Source: JALXCG01 sp026991065 [NCBI: Gemmatimonadota bacterium] (GTDB lineage: Bacteria; GCA-2686955). From it: a stretch of 13,315 nt of DNA. The stretch lies in contig JALXCG010000669.1 in NCBI GenBank assembly GCA_026991065.1, forward strand, positions 1 to 13,315. The letters are read 5' to 3'. The notes under the pieces are model-generated. The model searched no databases and was not told the origin of the DNA. It saw only the letters and a list, made by a program, of their open reading frames with translations. Numbering within the stretch: position 1 is the stretch's first letter; each line of letters starts with the position of its first letter. The translations under genes were made by a program, and so were the position numbers. Of the stretch, positions 7,662 to 13,315 are shown piece by piece.

Positions 7662-8528
7662 ATGTACTGGTTGCTGCTCGGATCATTGGGGCTGGCGATG
7701 AGCATCGCGACCTACCAGTCGCTCCTTCTCCTGCGTCATGCGTGGGCGCTGCGCGAGGAGCGGAAGCGGATGGTTGAATTGGCGCTTGGCGTGGTCGCGG
7801 CGGAGACCGGCGAGAGGGGTGGAAAGGATTGGCTGCGCGGGGCGTTTTGGGCGGAGGCGGGGAAGCAATACGAACGACTTTGCCACCGGGCGCAGCACAC
7901 GGTCGACATCCCGTTTCGCCGCTTTCTCCGCAACAGCCTCGCGCTCGGCCTTTTGGTCGGCGTGGCGGCAATGCTCCTCTATGGCTCCTGGAGCTTTGCC
8001 GTGGTAGTCGGGGCATTGGCGGGAAGTGCGCCCTGGTTGCGTTTGTGGCGCCTCGCCGAAGCCAGGAAACGCGCCATTGTTCGCGCTCTACCCGGCTTCA
8101 TGGATCTGCTGGTGCTCTCGGTCGAATCGGGGTTGGATTTCACCTCTGCCCTGCGCCGCATCATTGAACGTGGGCAGCCCTCGCCCTTGAACGATGAGAT
8201 GCGCCTGCTGATCATGGAGATCCGTCTCGGCTCCACCCGCCGCGCGGCCCTTCGCGACATGGCTCAACGGTTGCGGATCGCCGAAATCGGCTCGCTTGCG
8301 AGCGCACTTGCGCAGGCAGATCTTTATGGTGCGCCTTTGGGGCGGTCGCTGCGGGTTCAGGCTGAGCAATTGCGAGAGAGGCGTTTCCAAATTGCCGAGG
8401 AGCGGGCGGGCCGGGCCGCGGTGCTGGTGAGCTTGCCGACCGTGCTGTTCTTGGTTCCCTGCGTGTTTCTGATCCTGGTCGGCCCCTACGTCCCAGAGAT
8501 CATGGATGCACTGAGTACGGGTTACTGA
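7662..8528 (+). CDS. tadC: TadC inner-membrane platform protein
   Basis: This 288-aa T2SSF-domain protein has membrane helices near residues 4-24, 93-108, 111-128 and 254-276. The T2SSF core runs from about 142 to 268 and contains LPGFMDLLVLSVESGLDF (143-160) and LYGAPLGRSLRVQAEQLR (221-238), typical of TadC. It pairs with TadB to form the membrane platform. GGAG at 7651-7654 lies 7 bases before the ATG. The next gene starts 5 bases after the stop. The long basic cytoplasmic loop after the first helix (about 25-90) is usual in the family. No defects are visible. Confidence 0.9.
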   Translation: MYWLLLGSLGLAMSIATYQSLLLLRHAWALREERKRMVELALGVVAAETGERGGKDWLRGAFWAEAGKQYERLCHRAQHTVDIPFRRFLRNSLALGLLVGVAAMLLYGSWSFAVVVGALAGSAPWLRLWRLAEARKRAIVRALPGFMDLLVLSVESGLDFTSALRRIIERGQPSPLNDEMRLLIMEIRLGSTRRAALRDMAQRLRIAEIGSLASALAQADLYGAPLGRSLRVQAEQLRERRFQIAEERAGRAAVLVSLPTVLFLVPCVFLILVGPYVPEIMDALSTGY

Positions 8529-8533
8529 AACCA

Positions 8534-8911
8534 GTGAATCCGGCGGACTTCTCCTGGATCCTGTACCGCGATGGGCAATCCACGCCTTTGCGCATTGCGC
8601 GCGCTGATACGGCTGTGCGCCGCATGCGGGGGCTACTGGGGACACCGCGGCTGGTGCTCACCCATGGACTTTGGCTATCACCCTGCAACTCGGTTCACAC
8701 CGCCTTCATGGGTTATGCGATCGACGTGGTCTTTGTCGCCGGCGATGGTCGAGTGGTGGCGGTGCGCCACGCTCTGGCGCCGTGGCGCCTGGCGTGGGGC
8801 GGCTGGCGCGCGCGCCATACACTGGAACTGGCGGCCGGTGTTGCCCTGGAGCATCGGCTTGTTTCCGGGGTGCGGGTTGAGCTTGTGGCGCTGAAAGGGG
8901 GGGAGCAGTGA
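8534..8911 (+). CDS. DUF192 (COG1430) family protein
   Basis: This 125-aa protein matches the DUF192 pattern. RRMRGLLGTPRL at about residues 29-40 corresponds to the usual R..GLM.R..L. GLWLSPCNSVHTAFMGYAIDVVFVA at about 45-69 corresponds to the segment normally read as F.M.NT..PLDIIF. LELAAGVALEHRLVSGVRVEL near the end corresponds to VLE..AG.....I..GD. The family is small, its biochemical role is unsettled, and members are often exported. Here no signal peptide is seen, so the protein may be cytoplasmic. The start is a GTG 5 bases after the tadC stop, with only a weak ribosome-binding site, which suggests translational coupling. The last codons contain a run of seven G (8897-8903) that doubles as the ribosome-binding region of the next gene. 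The position within a Tad operon suggests an accessory role, not proven. Confidence 0.8.
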   Translation: MNPADFSWILYRDGQSTPLRIARADTAVRRMRGLLGTPRLVLTHGLWLSPCNSVHTAFMGYAIDVVFVAGDGRVVAVRHALAPWRLAWGGWRARHTLELAAGVALEHRLVSGVRVELVALKGGEQ

Positions 8912-9516
8912 GTCGGATCGCCCGTCGCGGCGTCGATGCGCGTCGCTCCACTCGCGATCGCCGACGCGTCTGGATCCTTGGCTCCGCCGGAGTCGTGACG
9001 CTCATTGCCGCGGGTCTGCTGGTCGGGTCGTGGCTGGAGTTCCGGCGGTCTCCCGTACGCAGGGCGGTCCCCCCCCGCTCTGAAGCATGCAGGCGCTGCA
9101 GCGCTCTTCTCACCTATCCGTTCCCGGTGGAATCTCCACCGATGCTGGAGATTACCGATAACGCGATGGCGCTGGAGCAGGCAAGACGTCTCTATGATGA
9201 GCGCGGCCTTGCCTGGAACAACCTCTATCGATCGTTGCTCGTGAGTTGGACCGTTGCCACGCGGACAGCGGCGCTCGTTCCGCGTCCGCGGATCTTCTAT
9301 GAAGCGGTAGAACAGGCGTTGCTCGCGGAGGAGGCGATCTTCAAGCAGGTCGGCGAACAGAAACGCTTCGCGGAGCTTGCCTGGGCCGCGGGCGACGAGG
9401 AATCAGCGCAGAAACACTTGTCGATCATTCTCGAAACCATTCCCGATCCTTTCGATTCCCACTATCAGTGGGCGAAAGACAGCCAACTTCGCCTTCACGC
9501 GGAGGCGCGTCAATAG
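8908..9516 (+). CDS. Membrane-anchored protein with CxxC motif and TPR-like helices
   Basis: I do not recognise this 202-aa protein as a named family. Its N-terminus is strongly basic (many Arg in residues 3-20) and is followed by a membrane helix at about 21-43, so the N-terminus should be inside and the bulk outside the cytoplasm. Just beyond the membrane is the only cysteine pair, CRRC at 61-64, which could be a disulfide or metal site. It is not a haem motif because no His follows. Residues ~130-181 are helical, and FAELAWAAGDEESAQKHL followed by ILETIPDP at about 154-181 resembles one TPR unit. The GTG overlaps the DUF192 stop (GTGA), and the stop overlaps the next GTG by one base. It might stand in for the TPR protein TadD, but it has no lipobox and only one clear repeat. 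A run of eight C (9069-9076) is a slippage-prone site. Confidence 0.7.
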   Translation: MSRIARRGVDARRSTRDRRRVWILGSAGVVTLIAAGLLVGSWLEFRRSPVRRAVPPRSEACRRCSALLTYPFPVESPPMLEITDNAMALEQARRLYDERGLAWNNLYRSLLVSWTVATRTAALVPRPRIFYEAVEQALLAEEAIFKQVGEQKRFAELAWAAGDEESAQKHLSIILETIPDPFDSHYQWAKDSQLRLHAEARQ

Positions 9517-11117
9517 TGTCCGAATCCCCGCATTTGCCGAGGACACTGGTTGTTCGCCTGGGCAGCCGCGTGTTGCTCCGAATCGCAGTCGGCAGTGAGC
9601 CGACGGTTCTCGGTTCCGGAACCGGTGCGGATATCTTCCTGCCCGGCAAGGGGCTCGAAGCGCGGCATGTAGAATTCCGCGACGTCGGAGGGGAAGTGCG
9701 CGTGCGTTCACTGGGCTCGGCGAAGCTGCTGCGCAAGGGTGCGGTGATCACCGGAGAGACCAGTCTGGAACCCGGCGATGAGGTCAATGCCGGGCTCTAC
9801 ACTCTCCAGGTCGCGAAGGAAGGCGGCGACGCCGGCGTTGCGACACCGACTGCGTCTGATGGCGAGGCGGAGCCGGCGGAGATCGGGCATCTGGAGATGC
9901 GAATTGGCGGGCGCTCGGTCGCCCTCTACGGCTTGCATGATGGGGCGGTGATCGGACGCAATGTCGATGCCTGGATCTCTTTGGATGATGCCGCCGTGGC
10001 ACCGCGACACGCGGACTTCTCACGCACCGCGGAGGGGCGTGTCCAGGTGCGCGATCTTGGGAGCGCCAGCGGAACGCGCGTCAACGGCACTCCGATCCGG
10101 ACCGCGGTTTTGAATGCCGGAGACGAGATCTCGGTGGGCCCGTTTACTTTTCGCCTCGTTTCCGAGGCGGGCGGGGGACCAAGCGGAACTCAGCGATCGC
10201 TTGGAGCGTGGCTGGTTCTTCTCTGCGCACTCCTATTGCTGGTTTTCGCGATTGGCTGGCGGCTGCGCTTGGCGGACCGGCATGGAGTCGGCCCGTCCCC
10301 GGCTACCGCGAAGGTTGCGGCCCTCACCGCCGGGGGAGGGGGCGAGCCTTTCGGTGGGCGGCCGCGGCTTTCCCCGCTCGACGCGGAACTCGATTCGCTG
10401 CTCACCTTGCACTGCGTGGAGCCTGAAGACGCCGATCTGGTGGCTGAACTCCATTCGGTGCTCGACCGTTGTCTGGCGTTGGCCGACCTGCCTGTCGCCG
10501 GGCATGACGCGGTGGTTGGCCCGTCCGAACCGGAAGCCGAGCCTCCGCCATCGATGGACCGAAGCGGCGCAATACCGGTGCGTGTAAAGCGCGAACCGCC
10601 AACTGTGGGGCACCCGCCTCTGCCTCCGCGAGTAAGGCTCTCCGGACCCCCGTCACTAAGCGTCACGGTAGGAGCGCAGGTGCGGCTGGATTTAATTGTT
10701 GCGCCGGAGGAGTCGCGTTCACTGCGTTTTGGCTGGGAAGCAGAGCGCGGGCAACTTCGTCCCCATCGCCACTGGTGCTCCTACGTTGCACCGCGGCTGC
10801 CGGGAGAGGACCGTGTGAATGTAACCGTCCGGGCAAGTGACGGCGGATCGCTTTTGCTTAGCAAAGAGATTAAGGTGGAGAGAGAGGGTGCTGCGGGGGT
10901 GGCCGAGAGTGCGGCGGAGGCAGCGTTCTGGCGCGGCTATCGATTGGTGCACGAAGCACGGGTTCGGGACTTGGCTGCGGCCAGGAGAGAGCTGGAGAGC
11001 GCCCTTGAATCCGAGTCCGGACTCACCCCGCTCTTGAGGCGGAAGGCGGTGGCGATGATCGCGGAGATCGACTCGATTGGCGCGGTACCGCCCGAGTCGG
11101 CCGGCACGAGCGAGTGA
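9516..11117 (+). CDS. Double-FHA membrane protein with Ig-like and helical C-terminal regions
   Basis: This 533-aa protein has two FHA domains, at about residues 10-100 and 126-216, a membrane helix at about 230-248, and a Pro/Gly/Ala-rich linker. After these come an Ig-like or PKD-like region at about 372-455 and a helical TPR-like tail at about 465-520. FHA domains read phosphothreonine in the cytoplasm, so the C-terminal half should be periplasmic, although Arg residues just after the helix fit that topology poorly. FHA1 lacks the Arg after the first Gly (GS, 33-34) and has Glu in place of Ser (EARH, 48-51). FHA2 keeps Gly-Arg (147-148) and Asn-Gly (190-191) but has Ala instead of Ser (APRH, 162-165). 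The GTG at 9516 has GGAGG at 9501-9505 and overlaps the upstream stop. It may pass a signal across the membrane to the pilus machine, but this is inferred. Confidence 0.75.
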   Translation: MSESPHLPRTLVVRLGSRVLLRIAVGSEPTVLGSGTGADIFLPGKGLEARHVEFRDVGGEVRVRSLGSAKLLRKGAVITGETSLEPGDEVNAGLYTLQVAKEGGDAGVATPTASDGEAEPAEIGHLEMRIGGRSVALYGLHDGAVIGRNVDAWISLDDAAVAPRHADFSRTAEGRVQVRDLGSASGTRVNGTPIRTAVLNAGDEISVGPFTFRLVSEAGGGPSGTQRSLGAWLVLLCALLLLVFAIGWRLRLADRHGVGPSPATAKVAALTAGGGGEPFGGRPRLSPLDAELDSLLTLHCVEPEDADLVAELHSVLDRCLALADLPVAGHDAVVGPSEPEAEPPPSMDRSGAIPVRVKREPPTVGHPPLPPRVRLSGPPSLSVTVGAQVRLDLIVAPEESRSLRFGWEAERGQLRPHRHWCSYVAPRLPGEDRVNVTVRASDGGSLLLSKEIKVEREGAAGVAESAAEAAFWRGYRLVHEARVRDLAAARRELESALESESGLTPLLRRKAVAMIAEIDSIGAVPPESAGTSE

Positions 11118-11260
11118 ACCTTTCTCCGCCGCTGGAATGGGTGGATCGTGGTAGCCTCGGAATGATCCCTTGGATTCCACGGGAGCTGAAGCCGGCAACC
11201 TGGACTTATCCGGGGCATTGCCGCGTTGATGAGCAAGTCGAAAGGAGATGCGATGCCTGA
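11114..11260 (+). CDS. Possible 48-aa small ORF before mtnP
   Basis: A GTG overlaps the stop of the double-FHA gene (GTGA) and opens a 48-codon frame that ends at the TGA at 11258-11260, 8 bases into mtnP. The product would be rich in Trp and Pro, with no membrane helix and no recognised motif. In favour are the same 4-base coupling seen elsewhere in this operon and a frame that fills the gap exactly. Against are its short length, unremarkable third-position composition and AGG/AGA codons where the mtnP Shine-Dalgarno lies. It may simply be the mtnP leader. Confidence 0.22.
   Translation: MNLSPPLEWVDRGSLGMIPWIPRELKPATWTYPGHCRVDEQVERRCDA
11134..11178 (+). repeat. Imperfect inverted repeat in the mtnP leader
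   Basis: GGAAT at 11134-11138 and GGATC at 11143-11147 can pair with ATTCC at 11174-11178 and GATCC at 11164-11168. This leaves a 4x5 internal loop and a 16-base apical loop. No T-run follows, so it is not a convincing terminator. It does not match any riboswitch I can recognise. Its meaning is uncertain. Confidence 0.25.
11242..11247 (+). promoter_or_regulatory. Strong Shine-Dalgarno of mtnP
   Basis: AAGGAG lies 5 bases before the ATG at 11253, the best ribosome-binding site in the window. It rules out the earlier in-frame TTG (11226) and ATG (11229) as main starts. Confidence 0.75.
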
Positions 11261-12119
11261 GGTCGGCATTATCGGTGGCTCTGGTGTGTACTCCATGGAA
11301 GATCTGGAGGATCTTCGTGAAGTCTGGGTGGAAACGCCCTATGGCGCACCCTCTGATCTCTATCGAATCGGCCGGTTGGGCGGGATCGAGGTGGCCTTCC
11401 TTGCCCGGCATGGACGCTCGCATCGGATCGATCCCAGTCATCTGCCTTACCGCGCGAACATCTACGGCTTCAAGGAACTGGGAGTTCGGCGCATCCTTTC
11501 GGCGAGCGCAGTCGGCAGTCTGCGTGAAGAGATCGCACCGGAGGATGTCGTCATACCCGACCAGTTCTACGATCGCACCCGCGGTCGTGTCTCCAGCTTT
11601 TTTGGTGAAGGGGTCGTGGCGCATGTCTCTTTTGCAGACCCTTTTTGTTCCCATCTTCGGGAGCGGCTGGCGGCTGCTGCCGATCTTGCCGGAGTGCGGG
11701 CTCATTCCGGGGGAACCTATGTCTGCATGGAAGGGCCGGCATTTTCGACCCGCGCCGAGTCACGAACCTATCGCCGCACGATCGACAACGCCACGGTGAT
11801 CGGCATGACCAATCTGCAGGAGGCGAAACTCAGTCGGGAAGCCGAGATCTGCTACGCCACACTGGCATTGGTGACCGACTACGACTGCTGGCATGAGGAG
11901 GAGGAGGATGTTACGACCGATGCCGTGATTGCGGTACTGCAGCGCAATGCCGAGGCGGCACGACGCATCCTGCGGACAGCGGTGGAGATGCTTGATCTGG
12001 AACGGAAATGCCGGTGCGAAACGGCCTTGGGCCAGGCTTTGCTGACGCCCCTGGAGGCCATCGGTGAGCAGGAGTGGGTCAGCCACGCGGCGCTGCTGAA
12101 GCGTTTCGCTAAGCCTTGA
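11253..12119 (+). CDS. mtnP: S-methyl-5'-thioadenosine phosphorylase
   Basis: This 288-aa purine nucleoside phosphorylase-family enzyme is of the MTAP type. It cleaves 5'-methylthioadenosine with phosphate to adenine and 5-methylthioribose-1-phosphate, in methionine and polyamine salvage in the cytoplasm. It begins with the phosphate-binding GIIGGSGVY (5-13), then has FLARHGRSHRIDPSHLPYRANI (49-70), SASAVGSL (83-90), YVCMEGPAFSTRAES (156-170) and GMTNLQEAKLSREAEICYA (184-202). The catalytic-site segment TDYDCWH (208-214) carries the two Asp residues that contact adenine in the family. The Asp pair favours adenine-type (MTAP) over guanine-type PNP activity. The length is normal. The start at 11253 fits both the strong Shine-Dalgarno and the family N-terminus. 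The 3' end overlaps fliW on the other strand by 11 bp. It has no functional tie to the Tad genes that I can see. Confidence 0.92.
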   Translation: MPEVGIIGGSGVYSMEDLEDLREVWVETPYGAPSDLYRIGRLGGIEVAFLARHGRSHRIDPSHLPYRANIYGFKELGVRRILSASAVGSLREEIAPEDVVIPDQFYDRTRGRVSSFFGEGVVAHVSFADPFCSHLRERLAAAADLAGVRAHSGGTYVCMEGPAFSTRAESRTYRRTIDNATVIGMTNLQEAKLSREAEICYATLALVTDYDCWHEEEEDVTTDAVIAVLQRNAEAARRILRTAVEMLDLERKCRCETALGQALLTPLEAIGEQEWVSHAALLKRFAKP

Positions 12120-12612
12120 GGGGCAGCGTTTCACGTGCCTTGGACGGGTCTGGCATAGCGGAATTGGCGTGCTGGGTTGCTCGCATCAGGTCTTCGTAGA
12201 GCGCGTAGCGGGCGTCGCAACGGCGGGAATCAAGAACCGCCTGGACTCCGGTTAAAGTTTGGGCGTTGATGATCAGGGGACCTGCCAGGTTCACGGTGAT
12301 GCGGCGGGGATCACGCGAGAGAACCGCGATTGTGAGAGTCAGCATCCCATGGCCCGAATCGCAGTCGATGCCGGCGGCCTGGGTCACGCGGGATGGAACC
12401 TTGTAATCGGGAAGAAACAGTCGGGGTTCGATGACCGCGAAAGCCAATTCCGGTTGATCGACAGATTGCAGCCAACGAAAAGGGAGGATGGTTTCATCGT
12501 CGATGAGGAGAAAGCGCTGGCAATTCTCGAAACCCAGCAACCCTTCCGGGAAACGAATGAGACTGGATTCGTTCCACTCGATGGTGCCGAACAGGCGGGT
12601 CCTCAGAGTCAA
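12109..12612 (-). CDS. fliW: Flagellar assembly factor FliW
   Basis: This 167-aa protein shows the FliW signatures: IRFPEGLLGFENCQRFLLID (19-38), LPFRWLQSVDQPELAFAVIEP (43-63) and ITVNLAGPLIINAQTLTGVQAVL (105-127). FliW binds and antagonises the translational repressor CsrA and is released by binding flagellin, so flagellin synthesis is tied to filament assembly. It lies 16 bases downstream of flgL, the common flgL-fliW order. The start is a TTG at 12612 with GGAG at 12624-12621, 8 bases upstream. The C-terminal ~25 residues beyond the core appear low in structure. No csrA follows, because the convergent mtnP overlaps the gene's end. I am confident of the identity. Confidence 0.92.
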   Translation of the reverse strand: MTLRTRLFGTIEWNESSLIRFPEGLLGFENCQRFLLIDDETILPFRWLQSVDQPELAFAVIEPRLFLPDYKVPSRVTQAAGIDCDSGHGMLTLTIAVLSRDPRRITVNLAGPLIINAQTLTGVQAVLDSRRCDARYALYEDLMRATQHANSAMPDPSKARETLPLKA

Positions 12613-12620
12613 GAGATGAA

Positions 12621-12624
12621 CTCC
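12621..12624 (-). promoter_or_regulatory. Shine-Dalgarno for the fliW TTG start
   Basis: On the minus strand GGAG lies 8 bases before the TTG at 12612, just after the flgL stop. No ATG in the fliW frame sits nearby, so it supports a TTG start. Confidence 0.5.
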
Positions 12625-12628
12625 ATCA

Positions 12629-13315
12629 TTACAGGTAGGCAGAGAGATTGAGGTTGAGCACCGATGTGGTGGTCGAGAGGGCAGCCTGGTAAACCACTTG
12701 ACTCGTGGTCAGGTCGGTCACCGCTTTGGCGAAATCCGCATCTTCACTGTTGGCCCGTGCCATCTCCAGGTTGATCGACATGGTGGCGAGACGCTCACTG
12801 CTCAGGTTCAGCTCCTGCAACTGAATTCCTGCTGAAGCGCGTGCGGCAGTTACCGCGCTGACCGCCGCGGTCAGACTATCGATCAGTGCATTCGCCCCGT
12901 CCTGATCGCCGGCGGCGGCTGCCTCTTCGAGTTCCGACAGGAGCGCAAAGAGGTCCTTCTCGGTGGCATTGCCGGAGATTCCCAGGTCTGAAGCGGTGTG
13001 TCCGCTGCCGATGTCGCTGATGTGCAGGGTGGTGGCGTGGCTCAGCGAGCGCACTTCGATGCCGTTGCCGCGGCTGTTGATCTGTGCCTCTACAGCGGTG
13101 CCGCTCGCATTGATGCGATCGAGGATCTCTTGAACCGTATTGAGGCCGCTCAGGTCGACGTAGGCGCTGGCATCACCGTTCACCAGATAGATGTCGCCGC
13201 GATCGAAACCGGTGCCGCCGTTCAGAAGATTCACATCGGTTTCGGGTGTGAGTTGGGGATTGAGATCGGTGCCGACGACGATCCCATCTTTTCTACCGGC
13301 GATTTCCCAGATTCC
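12629..13315 (-). CDS. flgL: Flagellar hook-filament junction protein FlgL, N-terminus beyond window
   Basis: The frame is open from the right window edge to the TAA at 12631-12629, giving 228 C-terminal residues; the start lies outside the window. The last ~85 residues match the flagellin-type C-terminal D1/D0 helices (RASAGIQLQELNLSSERLAT, LTTSQVVYQAALSTTTSVL) and end in LNLSAYL. That ending resembles FlgL (SLLDFL-like) more than flagellin. The visible N-terminal part (TVQEILDRINASGT, GNGIEVRS, ASDLGI) resembles the flagellin hook IN motif region inserted between the D1 halves. FlgL joins the hook to the filament and is exported by the flagellar type III system. A flagellin is the main alternative, but adjacency to fliW and the C-terminal ending favour FlgL. 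Confidence 0.85.
   Translation of the reverse strand, partial: GIWEIAGRKDGIVVGTDLNPQLTPETDVNLLNGGTGFDRGDIYLVNGDASAYVDLSGLNTVQEILDRINASGTAVEAQINSRGNGIEVRSLSHATTLHISDIGSGHTASDLGISGNATEKDLFALLSELEEAAAAGDQDGANALIDSLTAAVSAVTAARASAGIQLQELNLSSERLATMSINLEMARANSEDADFAKAVTDLTTSQVVYQAALSTTTSVLNLNLSAYL

Noticed and set aside
9468-9515. Upstream extension of the double-FHA gene
   Set aside because: The added residues are unrelated to the FHA fold and overlap the previous gene. The GTG at 9516 has GGAGG upstream.
11134-11178. Intrinsic terminator or SAM-type riboswitch before mtnP
   Set aside because: The hairpin is imperfect, lacks a T-run, and none of the conserved riboswitch core elements could be recognised.
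11226-11252. Earlier TTG/ATG starts for mtnP
   Set aside because: The AAGGAG at 11242-11247 and the family N-terminus both place the start at 11253.
10719-11705. Antisense open frame (328 codons) across the double-FHA gene and mtnP
   Set aside because: It crosses two supported genes, including clear mtnP motifs, and shows no domain of its own.
11897-11909. GAG triplet repeat inside mtnP as an internal ribosome-binding site
   Set aside because: It encodes a Glu run within a conserved reading frame, and the ATG that follows is not the start of any plausible gene.

Overview
The window is GC-rich and densely coded. Most of it is a Tad (tight adherence, Flp-type) pilus assembly operon on the + strand. 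It is followed by a methylthioadenosine phosphorylase gene (mtnP), and then by the end of a flagellar operon (flgL-fliW) on the - strand. A secretin and an axial flagellar protein point to a diderm, flagellated bacterium. FliW argues against a typical enteric-type gammaproteobacterium, because FliW/CsrA control is typical of Firmicutes, spirochaetes, epsilon- and delta-type lineages and several candidate phyla. I cannot place the organism more precisely from sequence alone.

Layout, positions 1-2969: the pseudopilin module. It holds a 5'-truncated TadE-like gene, a TadG-like gene, a second TadE-like gene with a good prepilin-type N-terminus, and an unrecognised 215-aa membrane-anchored protein. 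These genes are joined by 1-4 base stop/start overlaps. After a 59-base gap carrying a perfect 14-bp palindrome comes the export machine: cpaB (TTG start), the secretin cpaC, cpaF with an N-terminal FHA domain, tadB and tadC. Next come three accessory genes: a DUF192 protein, a membrane protein with a CxxC motif and a TPR-like helix pair, and a protein with two FHA domains, one membrane helix and an extracytoplasmic Ig-like plus helical tail. No prepilin (flp), prepilin peptidase (tadV/cpaA) or tadZ/cpaE gene lies in the window, so the locus presumably continues upstream or is split.

How the parts should work together: CpaF hydrolyses ATP and drives the TadB/TadC inner-membrane platform. Pilins, with the TadE/TadG-like minor pseudopilins, are assembled and leave through the CpaC secretin, with CpaB as periplasmic partner. 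The unusual feature is the FHA content. Three FHA domains occur in two proteins, one of them fused to the motor ATPase, and TadZ/CpaE is missing from the interval between cpaC and cpaF where it often sits. Two of the three FHA domains lack the usual phosphothreonine-contacting residues.

mtnP starts at 11253 behind a strong Shine-Dalgarno. A possible 48-codon ORF or an imperfect hairpin occupies the 135 bases before it. mtnP and fliW converge and overlap by 11 bp, so no separate terminator can lie between them. No csrA follows fliW. No RNA genes, CRISPR arrays or insertion sequences were seen, and no stretch over 300 bases lacks a gene.
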